Source: Tsuneonella sp. CC-YZS046 (GTDB taxonomy: Bacteria > Pseudomonadota > Alphaproteobacteria > Sphingomonadales > Sphingomonadaceae). From it: a stretch of 64,000 bases of DNA. Under the pieces are notes generated by a model. That model saw only the letters and a list, made by a program, of their open reading frames with translations, was not told the origin of the DNA and searched no databases. The stretch is from assembly GCF_035581365.1 (NCBI RefSeq), contig NZ_CP141590.1:186001-250000 (forward strand), read 5' to 3'. Below are positions 1 through 8,938 of this stretch, piece by piece. The number at the start of each line of letters is the position of its first letter. Position 1 is the first letter of the stretch. The translations under genes were made by a program, and so were the position numbers.

Positions 1-1105
1 GCGATGCGGCGCCCAGCACGGAATTGAGCCCGACCAGATCGATCCTGAGATCCTGCTCCGGAAGATGCGCAAGGCGAAGGCGCAGGACATCGGCGGCGCG
101 GCGCGCCCGGTCGAGCGCTCCGCGCCCGGCGAAGGCGATCTCCACATCGCTGATCGCGCCGGGCCGGTCGACGAAGCCGGATACCTTGAGCCTCGCCGGC
201 CGGTCTGCGGCGCGGGCGCCCGAGACGCGAACGCGGGAGGGGCCGATCTCCTCGATCGATACTCCGCTGAAATCCACGGTCAGATCGGGCGTTATATAGG
301 CCGACGGGTCATGCACTTCGTAAAGCAGCTGCAACGTGCAGGTCAGCCGATTGATAAGCGCGGGGCTTCCATCGACCACCGTGATTTCCGCCGTCCCATC
401 CTCAAAGACGCGGGCAATCGGATAGCCGAGATTGGCAAGGTCGCTGCTGCCAAGCGGCGGAACGCCAGGCGCCTCGAAATTGCCGCCGGTAAGCTGCCCG
501 GAACATTCGAGCAGATGTCCCACCGCGATTGCACCGGCGAATGCGTCCTCGCTGCCATCGAGATACGGCAGGAGATCGCCGGCGAACAGGGCGGAATCGG
601 CGGTGCGGCCGGTGACTATGATGTCGGCCTGGTTCTCGACGGCCTCGACGATGCCGTTCGTGCCGAGATAGGCATGGGCGCCCAGCAAATCGCCCTCGAT
701 CGACCCGTCCCATGCAATCCGGTCGGCCAGATGACGGACATCGTCACCGATCGCCGCCGCGATGCGCATTCCGGACCGGCCGAGATCCTTTGCAAGGCGC
801 TCGATCCGTTGCGCGCCGGATACCGGATTGGCCGCCCCGAAGTTGGAGATGATCCGGCACTTGCTGCTCGCCGGAGATTGAAGGATCGGCGTCAGCCGCC
901 GTTCGATCCGGGAATCTGCGCCGCTGCCGGGATCGCGGCGCCGCGCTCTCAGCCCGGGGACAAGGGTGCGCTCGGCCAGGCATTCCAGCACGATGGTGTC
1001 GACCTGCCCGGATTCCGCCAGCTTCACGGCGGGATCGGTGCGGTCGCCGGCAAAGCCCGCGCCGCAGGCGATGGTGCGGACAATGCGGTCGTCGGTTCCG
1101 CTCAT
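1..1105 (-). CDS. AtuA-like protein (DUF1446 family), C-terminus cut by window edge
   Basis: The visible 368 codons begin MSGTDDRIVRTIACGAGFAG, then read DRTDPAVKLAESGQVDTIVL and ECLAERTL. This glycine-rich start and ECLAERT block are the hallmark of the DUF1446/AtuA family, named after the acyclic terpene utilization operon of Pseudomonas. Further family-like blocks are SNFGAANP, GRTADSALF and HLLECSGQLTGGNF. The enzymatic reaction of the family is not settled. The ATG shares one base with the stop of the upstream PQQ dehydrogenase (TGATG), so the two are almost certainly translationally coupled. The C-terminal part lies beyond base 1. Family assignment is confident; a terpene or branched-chain acyl substrate is only inference. 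Confidence 0.85.
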   Translation of the reverse strand, partial: MSGTDDRIVRTIACGAGFAGDRTDPAVKLAESGQVDTIVLECLAERTLVPGLRARRRDPGSGADSRIERRLTPILQSPASSKCRIISNFGAANPVSGAQRIERLAKDLGRSGMRIAAAIGDDVRHLADRIAWDGSIEGDLLGAHAYLGTNGIVEAVENQADIIVTGRTADSALFAGDLLPYLDGSEDAFAGAIAVGHLLECSGQLTGGNFEAPGVPPLGSSDLANLGYPIARVFEDGTAEITVVDGSPALINRLTCTLQLLYEVHDPSAYITPDLTVDFSGVSIEEIGPSRVRVSGARAADRPARLKVSGFVDRPGAISDVEIAFAGRGALDRARRAADVLRLRLAHLPEQDLRIDLVGLNSVLGAAS

Positions 1106-3480
1106 CAGCGCGCCTTCGGCAGAGCGTAGGCGATCACATAATCTTCCGCCGGGCTGCGCAGCGAAGCATTGCCGCCCGCCGCGATGACGATGAACTGGCG
1201 GCCGCTCCTGGGGCTGACATAGGTCATCGGCGTGGCATGGCCGCCCGTCGGCAGCGGGGCTTTCCACAGCAGCTTGCCGGTGCGGCTGTCGAAGGCGCGG
1301 ATCAGCCTTTCCTGGGTGGCGCCGATGAAGATCAGGCCAGTGCCGGTCGACAAGGTTCCGCCGGTGTTGGGGACGCCCATGGGCAGCGGCAAGGTGGATC
1401 GGAACCCCATCGGCCCGCTATCCGCGCTGGTGCCCAGCGGCTTTTGCCAGAGCAGCTTGCGGCTATCGAGATCGACCACGCCGATCATGCCGAAGGGCGG
1501 CTGGGTGCAGGGCATGTCCAGCGGAGAAAGGAACGGCTCGTTCAGCACGGCAAAGGGCGTGCCCGCCTGCGCGGTCGGGTCGCCCATATGGACCATTCCC
1601 GTTTCGGTCGGCTGGATGTCGCCCGCTTCGGCCCTTGGCACCAGCCGCATGTAGATCGGCACGCGGTTCCAGTTCACCACCAGCAAGCGCCGTTGCGGAT
1701 CGATCGAAACCCCGCCCCAGTCCACGCCGCCCAAGGTGCCCGGATAGAACACGGTCGGCTTGACGCCGGGCGGAGTATACGGCCCGTCATGCCGCGCGCC
1801 CTTGAAGCGGATGCGGCACCAGAGTTGGTCGAGCGGAGTGGCGCCCCACATCAGCCTTTCGGAAAGGACGGTGTCGTCGAAGGAGGGCATGCCGACGGAG
1901 AAGGGCTGCGTCGGGCTGAGGAAATCGCCCGCGGCCGGTCCTTGCGGGACAGGCTTTTCGACGACTTCGGTAAGCGGCGTTCCGGTCCGCCGGTCCAGCA
2001 CGTAGATTTGCCCCTGCTTGGTGGGCTGGATCAGCGCGGGGACGGTCGCGCCGTCGATAGGCAGATCGATCAGAGTGGGCTGCGCGGGCACGTCATAGTC
2101 CCACAGATCGTGGTGGACGGTCTGGAAATGCCAGCGCACCTGGCCGGTCCGGGAATCCAGCGCGACCACCGAGCTTGAATATTTCTCGCTGTTGGGGGAG
2201 CGGTGTGCGCCCCAGTAATCCGGCGTGGAATTGCCTGTCGGCACATATACCAGCCCCAGGGCCTCGTCGCCGCTCATGGGCGCCCAGCTATTGGGCGTTC
2301 CACGCGAATAGGTCTGGCCTTCCTCCGGCTCGCCGTGGAAATCCGGGCGGTCCATGTCCCATGCCCAGGCGAACTTGCCGTCGGTCGCGTTGAATCCGCG
2401 GATGACGCCGGAGGGTTCGCCAACCTCCTGATTGTCCATCACCCATCCGCCGATCACGACGATCCCGTTCACTATGGTCGGGGCGGAAGACACGTAATAA
2501 TAGCCGAAGCGCACTTCGCCCATGTTCTTCTTGAGGTCGATCGTGCCGCCATTGCCGAAGCCGGTGCAAACCTCGCCGGACCTGCTGTCCAGCGCCATCA
2601 TCCGGGCATCGGTGGTTGCGAATATGATCCGTTCCGCGCAGGCACCCGCTGCGTCGGGCACCTTGTAATAGGCCACCCCGCGGCAGACGGTGCCCGGCGG
2701 CGCATTGACCTTGGGGTCATATTGCCAGCGCCGCTGGCCGGTTTCCGGATCGAGCGCGATGATGATGTTGTTCTGCGTGCAGAGATAGAGCGTATCGCCC
2801 ACCATCAGCGGGGTCGCTTCGAAACCGAGGCCCATCTTCACGCCGGTGCGATAGGTCCAGGCCTTTTCCAGCCCGGCGACGTTGCCTGCGTTGATCTGAT
2901 CGGCCCGGGAATACCGTGAACCGCCCAGGTCGTTGCCGTAATGCACCCATTCGACCGGCCCCTCGGCGCTTGCGGGAGAGCCGCCATAGGGGAGATCCTG
3001 CGTGCGATTGGCGCCGTAAAGCCACGCCGCTACGGCCGCGATGAGCACGAGAGCTGCCGGGATCGTCACCTTGGCGCCCAATTCCCTCAGCCAGGGCGCC
3101 GCCACCCAAAGCCCGAGGACAGCCGGAGCGAGCAGGCGGGCTTGCAGGCCCCATCCATTCCCGCCGCTTTCCCACAGCGCCCAGACCGCCGTGGCCACGA
3201 GCATGAGGAGATAGAGCCATATGCCGCGGCGATCCCCGCGCGCGACGAAATAGGCTGACCCGCCGACCGCAAGCCCGGCCAGCAAATAATAAGGGCTTCC
3301 GCCCAGCGTCAGCAACCGGAGGCCGCCGGCAACCAGCGCCGCCGCGATCAGGCCGAGCACTATCGCCAGAACGGGGCGATTGCGGTCAGCCCGCCACCTG
3401 GATGACGTATCCGATCCGTTTCCCTGCAGCCAACTGCTCCAATATCCTGGGCGCCGCGAAGCGTTTTCGGAAGGTGTCAT
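1105..3480 (-). CDS. Membrane-bound PQQ-dependent dehydrogenase (glucose/quinate/shikimate type)
   Basis: About 791 aa. Five hydrophobic N-terminal segments (roughly residues 30-155) are followed by a periplasmic eight-bladed quinoprotein propeller with repeated tryptophan-docking motifs (GQRRWQYD, GKFAWAWD, GQVRWHFQ, LLWQKPLG, GKLLWKAP). This is the architecture of membrane glucose and quinate dehydrogenases, which oxidise polyols, sugars or cyclic alcohols in the periplasm and pass electrons to ubiquinone. The ATG at 3480 is preferred over an upstream in-frame start because an AGGA/AAGG ribosome site precedes it and it gives the family's usual N-terminus. It lies 128 bases downstream of the activator gene on the same strand and is coupled to the AtuA-like gene. 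No heme-binding CXXCH motif is present. The substrate is unknown. Confidence 0.93.
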   Translation of the reverse strand: MTPSENASRRPGYWSSWLQGNGSDTSSRWRADRNRPVLAIVLGLIAAALVAGGLRLLTLGGSPYYLLAGLAVGGSAYFVARGDRRGIWLYLLMLVATAVWALWESGGNGWGLQARLLAPAVLGLWVAAPWLRELGAKVTIPAALVLIAAVAAWLYGANRTQDLPYGGSPASAEGPVEWVHYGNDLGGSRYSRADQINAGNVAGLEKAWTYRTGVKMGLGFEATPLMVGDTLYLCTQNNIIIALDPETGQRRWQYDPKVNAPPGTVCRGVAYYKVPDAAGACAERIIFATTDARMMALDSRSGEVCTGFGNGGTIDLKKNMGEVRFGYYYVSSAPTIVNGIVVIGGWVMDNQEVGEPSGVIRGFNATDGKFAWAWDMDRPDFHGEPEEGQTYSRGTPNSWAPMSGDEALGLVYVPTGNSTPDYWGAHRSPNSEKYSSSVVALDSRTGQVRWHFQTVHHDLWDYDVPAQPTLIDLPIDGATVPALIQPTKQGQIYVLDRRTGTPLTEVVEKPVPQGPAAGDFLSPTQPFSVGMPSFDDTVLSERLMWGATPLDQLWCRIRFKGARHDGPYTPPGVKPTVFYPGTLGGVDWGGVSIDPQRRLLVVNWNRVPIYMRLVPRAEAGDIQPTETGMVHMGDPTAQAGTPFAVLNEPFLSPLDMPCTQPPFGMIGVVDLDSRKLLWQKPLGTSADSGPMGFRSTLPLPMGVPNTGGTLSTGTGLIFIGATQERLIRAFDSRTGKLLWKAPLPTGGHATPMTYVSPRSGRQFIVIAAGGNASLRSPAEDYVIAYALPKAR

Positions 3481-3608
3481 AAGTGCCTTGTGGTCCTCTT
3501 GCCCGCCACCGGATTTGTTGTCGTCTGGGTGGCTGGGGCGAAGACCTATCGCAGGAGTTCGGCGATGCGCAAGGGCCACGCGAAAGTTTTTCGTACAGCT
3601 GACTTATT

Positions 3609-5600
3609 TCAGTTGGCGGCCCTCAGCGCCGTTCTGTCGATCCCATTGCGGGCCATGCGGCGATAAAGCGTGGATCTCGATATGCCGAGCGCCTTGCACG
3701 CGGCGGAGATATTCCCCGCGCAAGCCGTTATCGCCTGTTCAATGGCCTGACGCTCCTGCCCGGGATGGCGGATCGCCTCGCTGCCCGGGGCGCAGGCAGG
3801 GGAAGGCATGGCCAAATGGGCCGGCAGGCAATCGACATCGGCAAGGCCGTGCTCGGCAAAGAGCGTCGCCGTTTCGATGACATTGCGCAATTCCCGCACA
3901 TTGCCCGGCCAATCATGCGAACGCAGCCGCGCGAGAGCGGCAGGGGAGAACGAAATCGGGGCACATTGATGCTTCTTCGCGATCAGCGGCAGGAAGTGCT
4001 CCACCAGCCTCTCCATGTCTCCGTCCCGCTCGCGCAGGGGCGGAATGCCGATGCTCACCACCGCAAGCCTGTGGAACAGGTCCTTGCGAAACCGCCCTGC
4101 CGCCACTTCCTGGCGCAGGTCGCGATTGGTCATTGCGATGACTCTGACATTCACCCGGCGGATCGTGTTCTCCCCGAGCCGGGTGAGTGCGACTTCTTCC
4201 AGCACCCGGAGCAGGTAGGATTGAAGGTCGAGGGGGAGTTCGCCGATCTCGTCAAGGCAAAGCGTGCCGCCATCGGCCAGCTCGAAACGCCCCTTCCGTC
4301 CCTCTGCATTCGCCCCGGTGAAGGCGCCCTTGCCATAGCCGAACAATTCGCTGGCGATCAGCTCCCTGGATACAGCGCCGCAATTGAAGGTCACGAATGG
4401 GCCGTTCGCGGTCGTCCCGCTGCCGTGGATGGCCCGTGCGAACAGCTCCTTGCCGACGCCGGTTTCCCCTTCGATCAGCACCGGCAATTTAAGGCGAGCG
4501 ACTTTTCTCGCGCGGTCGATGGTGGTCTGGATTTGGGGGCTTTGCCCCACGATCGCGGCAAAGCTGCTTCGGTTGGGGTCCGTCTCGTCGCCAGCCCGCT
4601 GGTGCCGCTTCAGGTTGGGTGCGCGGAGAGCGGAAGGAACGGTGACCAGATAGCCGCCGACTTCGCCGTCGAGATAGACCGGCTCGATCCAGTCGTTCGC
4701 TATGCCCGGCAAAAGACTGTCGGAAACCGTGTCCGATGGCTGGAACACGCGTTGGCCGGATATGAGCTGGGGCGAAGGCGGGGCCAGCCTGTCCCGCAGC
4801 AGTTGCGCGGCGAGGCTGGAGGCATAGGTGAGGCGGCCCGTGCTATCCAGCAGCAGCAGGCCATGATCCTGCGCCACGGGGCGTTCCAGTGCCGCCTCCA
4901 GCAAGCGCCGGCGCATGACTTCCGCCTGGTGCGCAAGCGCCTGCTCGATGCGATGCGCGTTGAACACGGCGAGCGACACAAGGCTGCCGTTGGCATCCTG
5001 ACTGCGGGCGGAGAGGTTCAATATTCCGGCCATGCTGCCGTCGACCGGGCTGGTGATCGGAACCGCGGCGCAGCTCCATTCCTTCATCCGCTCGCAATAA
5101 TGCTCCCCGGCATGGACCAGCATGGGCCGCGCGGCGACGAGCGCCACGCCGATGCCGTTGGTGCCGGCGGATCGTTCTTTCCAGTCGCCCCCTTCGCTGA
5201 GCGCTATATCCATCCCGGCGCGGGCGGCCGCGGCGTCGCCCGCCACTTCCAGCACGATCCCCTCGGCATCCGTCACCAGCATGATCGCATCGGTGTCATG
5301 CAGCATGCGGGCCGCGTCGGCCAGCGTATCGGCCGATGCATCCAGCAGCGACCGATTCTCGCGCCTGCGGGCTTCAAACCCGTCCACATTCAGCAGCGGC
5401 GCGTTGGTGATGGACAGATTCACCTGCGCGGCGCGGCAGCGTTCCCAGGAATCGATGATCGGGCTGCGTGCGGCCAGCCTGTCGCGCGAAGCGCCGCCCA
5501 GAAACGCTTCCCAGGAATGATCGAGTTCACGCATGCTCTGCTCGAAAATCCGGTCGAGAGAACTGGCTGCGTCATGGATGGCTATGCTGCCTGGTTCCAA
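3609..5600 (-). CDS. AcoR-type sigma-54-dependent transcriptional activator
   Basis: 663 aa. A GAF sensor region spans about residues 75-215, with the GTNGIG and EHYCERM blocks typical of AcoR-like regulators. A central AAA+ ATPase follows, with Walker A GETGVGKE near residue 378, the sigma-54 contact loop GAFTGA at 425-430 and Walker B LDEIGELP near 449. The C-terminus carries a Fis-type helix-turn-helix (ACKALGISRSTLYRRMARNG). The intact GAFTGA loop means it should be able to activate sigma-54 RNA polymerase. The start is a TTG preceded by GGGGAGGAAAAG. It is divergent from the cytochrome c/GMC operon, whose promoter is a sigma-54 consensus with inverted repeats upstream, so that operon is the obvious target. 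AcoR relatives sense small alcohols, diols or aromatics; the effector here is unknown. Confidence 0.95.
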   Translation of the reverse strand: MEPGSIAIHDAASSLDRIFEQSMRELDHSWEAFLGGASRDRLAARSPIIDSWERCRAAQVNLSITNAPLLNVDGFEARRRENRSLLDASADTLADAARMLHDTDAIMLVTDAEGIVLEVAGDAAAARAGMDIALSEGGDWKERSAGTNGIGVALVAARPMLVHAGEHYCERMKEWSCAAVPITSPVDGSMAGILNLSARSQDANGSLVSLAVFNAHRIEQALAHQAEVMRRRLLEAALERPVAQDHGLLLLDSTGRLTYASSLAAQLLRDRLAPPSPQLISGQRVFQPSDTVSDSLLPGIANDWIEPVYLDGEVGGYLVTVPSALRAPNLKRHQRAGDETDPNRSSFAAIVGQSPQIQTTIDRARKVARLKLPVLIEGETGVGKELFARAIHGSGTTANGPFVTFNCGAVSRELIASELFGYGKGAFTGANAEGRKGRFELADGGTLCLDEIGELPLDLQSYLLRVLEEVALTRLGENTIRRVNVRVIAMTNRDLRQEVAAGRFRKDLFHRLAVVSIGIPPLRERDGDMERLVEHFLPLIAKKHQCAPISFSPAALARLRSHDWPGNVRELRNVIETATLFAEHGLADVDCLPAHLAMPSPACAPGSEAIRHPGQERQAIEQAITACAGNISAACKALGISRSTLYRRMARNGIDRTALRAAN

Positions 5601-5727
5601 AGGCTTTTCCTCCCCGATGGATCATGCCCGGTTCTCACGGCGGGGCTTGCGCCATTCGATCAAGCTGGCGACTATACAGGCCGAAGCCGCTCTTGCGAAG
5701 AGCGGGAAACGCAGGGTGGAATCCCCG

Positions 5728-5787
5728 GCTGTTTCAGGGAAGCGGCTGAAACAGCTGACACATTGATTGTGTCACCGGCCTGACACA
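5728..5787 (+). promoter_or_regulatory. Upstream activator (enhancer) sites for the sigma-54 activator
   Basis: Two abutting perfect inverted repeats: GCTGTTTCA-N10-TGAAACAGC (5728-5755) and TGACACA-N5-TGTGTCA (5756-5774), plus a further TGACACA at 5781-5787. The heptamers TGTTTCA and TGTGTCA differ at one base, so this is an array of five related half-sites in 60 bases. It is centred about 125-180 bases upstream of the predicted start of the sigma-54 transcript, the usual enhancer distance. It lies between the activator gene and its presumed target operon, so it could also mediate autoregulation. Confidence 0.75.
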
Positions 5788-5883
5788 ACCAGGCGGTTGC
5801 CGGTGATCGGCCACTTTTGATTTTCTCGTAAATTCTCATGAAAAACAGATGACTATTTATCCTTGGGGTCAGTGCCGTCCAGG

Positions 5884-5899
5884 TGGCACGATCTTTGCT
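5884..5899 (+). promoter_or_regulatory. Sigma-54 (-24/-12) promoter of the cytochrome c/GMC operon
   Basis: TGGCAC-N5-TTGCT, a full match to the sigma-54 consensus with GG (5885-5886) and GC (5897-5898) ten bases apart. The transcript should start near 5910. That rules out in-frame start codons before this point for the following gene. The consensus lies downstream of paired inverted repeats and next to a sigma-54 activator gene. Confidence 0.88.
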
Positions 5900-5941
5900 G
5901 CGATGAACGCGAATGCCGGAATGGCCCGAGGGAGAGAGCGA

Positions 5942-6352
5942 TTGTCCGATCGAGCAGCCATGCGCTGTGCAGCCTTATGCGTTTTCAGTGCCGCCTTCAT
6001 GTCCATCGTTTCCATTCCCGCATCCGCGCAGATGGCGGTTCCCAAGGCCAAGACCGTGTCCGGCGAAAAGCTGTTCGGCCAGCAATGCGGCGCATGCCAC
6101 GCAACAAAACCCGGCGAGATCCGGGTCGGTCCTTCGCTTGCCGGAATTATCGGGCGCAAGGCCGCAAGCCAGCGCGGATATGGCTATTCCCCCGCCCTCA
6201 GGAAGAGCGGGCTGACCTGGACCAGGGACAGCATGGACAAGTGGCTGACCGACAGCGGCACGACCGTTCGCGGCACGACCATGGTCTATTCGCAGGCCGA
6301 TGCCGCGAAGCGCCGGGCCATCATCGATTATCTCAATACACTTCCAAGATAG
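5942..6352 (+). CDS. Exported class I cytochrome c
   Basis: About 136 aa: a signal peptide ending near IPASAQ, then one heme site CGACH and a probable axial methionine in the GTTMVY block, so a small periplasmic c-type cytochrome. It is the first gene of the sigma-54 operon and the likely electron acceptor for the GMC dehydrogenase encoded two genes on. Start choice: the open frame extends upstream to 5849, but the sigma-54 promoter lies inside that extension. The TTG at 5942 has a strong GGGAGAG site at proper spacing; ATG 5960 is the alternative. Translation continues to TAG at 6350-6352. Confidence 0.88.
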   Translation: MSDRAAMRCAALCVFSAAFMSIVSIPASAQMAVPKAKTVSGEKLFGQQCGACHATKPGEIRVGPSLAGIIGRKAASQRGYGYSPALRKSGLTWTRDSMDKWLTDSGTTVRGTTMVYSQADAAKRRAIIDYLNTLPR

Positions 6353-6363
6353 GGGCCAATTCC

Positions 6364-6759
6364 ATGGCGAAATACATTCATTCCATGATCCGCGTGCTGG
6401 ATGAGGAGAAATCGGTCGGTTTCTACGACAAGGCACTCGGCCTCAAGGTGGCCGACCGCTATCCGTTCGACGGCTTCACCCTGGTCTATCTCCGCAACCC
6501 GGAGAACGACGTGGAACTGGAACTGACCATCAATCATGACCGGGCGGAACCTTACACCCATGGCGATGGCTATGGGCACATTGCCGTCACCGTGCCCGAT
6601 CTGGATGCGGAACATGCCCGGATGGAAGCCGCCGGGATCGCGCCGCAGCCGATCAAGGAATTCTTCCGCGAGGGATCGCTGATGGCGCGCTTCTTCTTCA
6701 TTCAGGACCCCGACGGCTACAAGATCGAGGTGCTCCAGCACCACGGCCGATACGTCTGA
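6364..6759 (+). CDS. Glyoxalase I-like (VOC superfamily) protein
   Basis: 131 aa, the length of bacterial lactoylglutathione lyase. The four metal-ligand positions of E. coli GloA have counterparts at His6, Glu53, His72 (in GYGHIAV) and Glu122 (in DPDGYKIEV), and the DPDGYKIE block is diagnostic. The canonical reaction converts the glutathione-methylglyoxal hemithioacetal to S-lactoylglutathione. It sits 11 bases after the cytochrome c gene. A D-lactate dehydrogenase in the same operon fits a methylglyoxal or lactaldehyde-derived intermediate, but a relaxed VOC isomerase or lyase acting on another substrate cannot be excluded. Confidence 0.85.
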   Translation: MAKYIHSMIRVLDEEKSVGFYDKALGLKVADRYPFDGFTLVYLRNPENDVELELTINHDRAEPYTHGDGYGHIAVTVPDLDAEHARMEAAGIAPQPIKEFFREGSLMARFFFIQDPDGYKIEVLQHHGRYV

Positions 6760-6797
6760 ACCGAATACAATAAGCAAAACACATAGGAGAGGGTGAG

Positions 6798-7343
6798 ATG
6801 CGGACCGTTGACAGGATCGACGTGATGAGCAGGCGCAATTTCATCGGCCGCTCGGCCGGGACAGCCGCCTTGCTTGCGGCCAGCCCGGTGATTTCCGGCA
6901 AGGCCCATGCGGCGGAGGCGCTCAAGACCGCGCCAGCCTCCGCCATGCCTGCCTTGGTCAGGATGGCGCGCGACCTCTATCCGCACGACCGCCTGCCGGA
7001 TTCCATCTACGAAATCGCGGTGGCGATCATCGACGAGCAACTGGCCGGTGACGCGGACGGGAAAGTCACGCTGGGGCAAGGGGTGGGTGAGCTGGACGCG
7101 GCGGCATCCGCCTTGAAGGGCGTGCCATATCTCTCGATTGCGGGGGAACAGGATCGCGTCGAAGTGCTCAAGTCCCTGGAAAAGGCGGGATCGCCTTTCT
7201 TCGGTGCGATGCGGTCCAGCATGATTACCGCGCTCTACAACCAGGAAGAGATCTGGGCGAACTTCGGCTACGAGGGCTCGTCCGCCGAAAAGGGCGGATA
7301 CCTCCATCGCGGCTTCGACGATCTCGATTGGCTGCCGGCATAA
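6798..7343 (+). CDS. Tat-exported small subunit of a GMC dehydrogenase (gluconate 2-dehydrogenase subunit 3-like)
   Basis: 181 aa. The N-terminus has a twin-arginine signal (SRRNFIG, then a hydrophobic stretch ending AHAAEA). The body resembles the small (gamma) subunit of FAD-dependent gluconate/sorbitol dehydrogenases, with MARDLYPHDRLPDSIYE near residue 55. These subunits carry the large GMC subunit through the Tat system. A GGAGAGGG ribosome site precedes the ATG. Together with the upstream cytochrome and the downstream GMC gene it makes a three-part periplasmic dehydrogenase. Confidence 0.85.
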   Translation: MRTVDRIDVMSRRNFIGRSAGTAALLAASPVISGKAHAAEALKTAPASAMPALVRMARDLYPHDRLPDSIYEIAVAIIDEQLAGDADGKVTLGQGVGELDAAASALKGVPYLSIAGEQDRVEVLKSLEKAGSPFFGAMRSSMITALYNQEEIWANFGYEGSSAEKGGYLHRGFDDLDWLPA

Positions 7344-7366
7344 GCGGGCGCGGGGAGGGCAGGATA

Positions 7367-8938
7367 ATGGCTGGAAAGTTCGATCTTGATGACGATTCCG
7401 TCGTCGTGGTCATCGGCTCCGGAGCGGGCGGCGGCACGCTGGCGAACGAGCTTGCGCAGAAGGGCGTGAAGGTGGTCTGCCTCGAAGCGGGCGCGCGCTA
7501 CGAGATCCAGGATTTCGTGAACAATGAATGGGAAAGTTTCGCGCAGCTCGCCTGGAGGGACCCGCGCACCACCTCCGGCAGTTGGCGGGTCGCGCAGGAC
7601 TTTCCGGGCCTTCCGGCGTGGATCGTCAAGGCTGTGGGCGGCACCACCACCCATTGGGCGGGCGCTTCCCTGCGCTTCCAGGATCATGAGTGGAAGGCGC
7701 GCACCCACTACGGCGAGATCGAGGATGCCGCCCTGCTCGACTGGCCGATCGACGGGGCCGAAATGGCACCGTGGTATGCCAAGGCGGAACAGAAGATGGG
7801 CACAACCGGCACCAACGGCATTCCACGCCTGCCGGGCAACAACAATTTCAAGGTATTCCATGCCGGCGCTACCCGCATCGGCTACAAGGATGTCCACACG
7901 GGCAACATGTCCATCAACAGCCAGCCTCGCGATGGGCGCGGCAGTTGCCAGCAGCTCGGCTTCTGCTTCCAGGGATGCAAGACCAGGGCGAAATGGTCGA
8001 CGCTCTATACCGAGATTCCCAAGGGCGAAGCGACGGGCCGGCTGGAAGTGCGCCCGGAAAGCCATGTCCTGCGGATAGAGCATGACGCGAGCGGCAAGGT
8101 CACGGGCGTCGTCTATGCCGACAGGACCGGCGCCATGCAGCGCCAGAAGGCGCGGGTCGTGGCGCTGGCCGGCAATTCGATCGAAAGCCCCCGGATGCTG
8201 CTCAATTCGGAAAGCAACCTGTTCCGGCACGGCCTCGCCAATAATTCGGGCCATGTGGGCCGCCACTACATGCGGCATACGACCGGCTCGGTTTACGGCA
8301 TCTTCGAGAAGCCGGTGCATATGCATCGTGGCACGGTGATGGCGGGAATTGCGCGTGACGAAGCGCGGCTCGATACCAGCCGCGGATTTGTTGGGGGCTA
8401 TGAGCTGGAAACCATCTCGCTCGGGCTGCCGTTCCTCGGCGCCTTCCTGAATCCCGGTAGCTGGGGCCGCGACTTTACCGCCGCCGTCGATGCATTCGAT
8501 TACATGGCGGGGATGTGGATCGTGGGCGAGGATATGCCGCGCGCCACCAACCGCATCACGCTGAACAGCGAGGTGAAGGACCAGTTCGGCATGCCGGTCG
8601 CCAATGTGCATTACGACGATCACGAAAACGACATCGCCATGCGCAACCATGCCTACAGGCAGGGGCAGGCGGTCTATGAGGCCGTCGGCGCCAGGCGCAC
8701 CCTCCTGACGCCGCCCTATCCTTCGACCCACAATCTGGGCACGAACAGGATGAGCGAGAAGCCCGAGGATGGCGTGGTCAACCGTTGGGGGCAAAGCCAC
8801 GAGATCAGCAATCTGTTCATTTCGGACGGCAGCCAGTTCACCACCGGCGCTGCCGAGAACCCGACGCTGACCATCGTGGCGCTGGCCATCCGCCAGGCGG
8901 ATCACCTTGCCGGGCTGATGGCGCGCAACGAAGTGTGA
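7367..8938 (+). CDS. GMC-family FAD-dependent alcohol dehydrogenase, large subunit
   Basis: 523 aa. An N-terminal dinucleotide fold (VVVIGSGAGGGTLANELA) binds FAD, and the C-terminal GMC domain contains HNLGTNRMS and the closing block DGSQFTTGAAENPTLTIVAL. The ATG at 7367 follows GGGAGGGCAGGATA and puts the FAD motif at the right distance; an earlier in-frame start is not needed. It has no signal of its own and should be exported with the Tat-tagged small subunit. It is the probable catalytic core that oxidises the inducing alcohol and passes electrons to the cytochrome c. The substrate cannot be read from sequence. Its stop overlaps the next start (TGATG). Confidence 0.93.
   Translation: MAGKFDLDDDSVVVVIGSGAGGGTLANELAQKGVKVVCLEAGARYEIQDFVNNEWESFAQLAWRDPRTTSGSWRVAQDFPGLPAWIVKAVGGTTTHWAGASLRFQDHEWKARTHYGEIEDAALLDWPIDGAEMAPWYAKAEQKMGTTGTNGIPRLPGNNNFKVFHAGATRIGYKDVHTGNMSINSQPRDGRGSCQQLGFCFQGCKTRAKWSTLYTEIPKGEATGRLEVRPESHVLRIEHDASGKVTGVVYADRTGAMQRQKARVVALAGNSIESPRMLLNSESNLFRHGLANNSGHVGRHYMRHTTGSVYGIFEKPVHMHRGTVMAGIARDEARLDTSRGFVGGYELETISLGLPFLGAFLNPGSWGRDFTAAVDAFDYMAGMWIVGEDMPRATNRITLNSEVKDQFGMPVANVHYDDHENDIAMRNHAYRQGQAVYEAVGARRTLLTPPYPSTHNLGTNRMSEKPEDGVVNRWGQSHEISNLFISDGSQFTTGAAENPTLTIVALAIRQADHLAGLMARNEV

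Noticed and set aside
65-1129. A 354-codon plus-strand open frame at the left edge
   Set aside because: The minus strand encodes a clear DUF1446 protein over the same bases; the plus frame has no motif.
3500-3560. A TGGCCCTTGC sequence upstream of the PQQ dehydrogenase as sigma-54 promoter
   Set aside because: The GG and GC elements are not at the required ten-base spacing; the match to the consensus is only partial.
5849-5941. An N-terminal extension of the cytochrome c gene from ATG 5849
   Set aside because: The extension contains the sigma-54 promoter, has no ribosome site, and would spoil the signal peptide.
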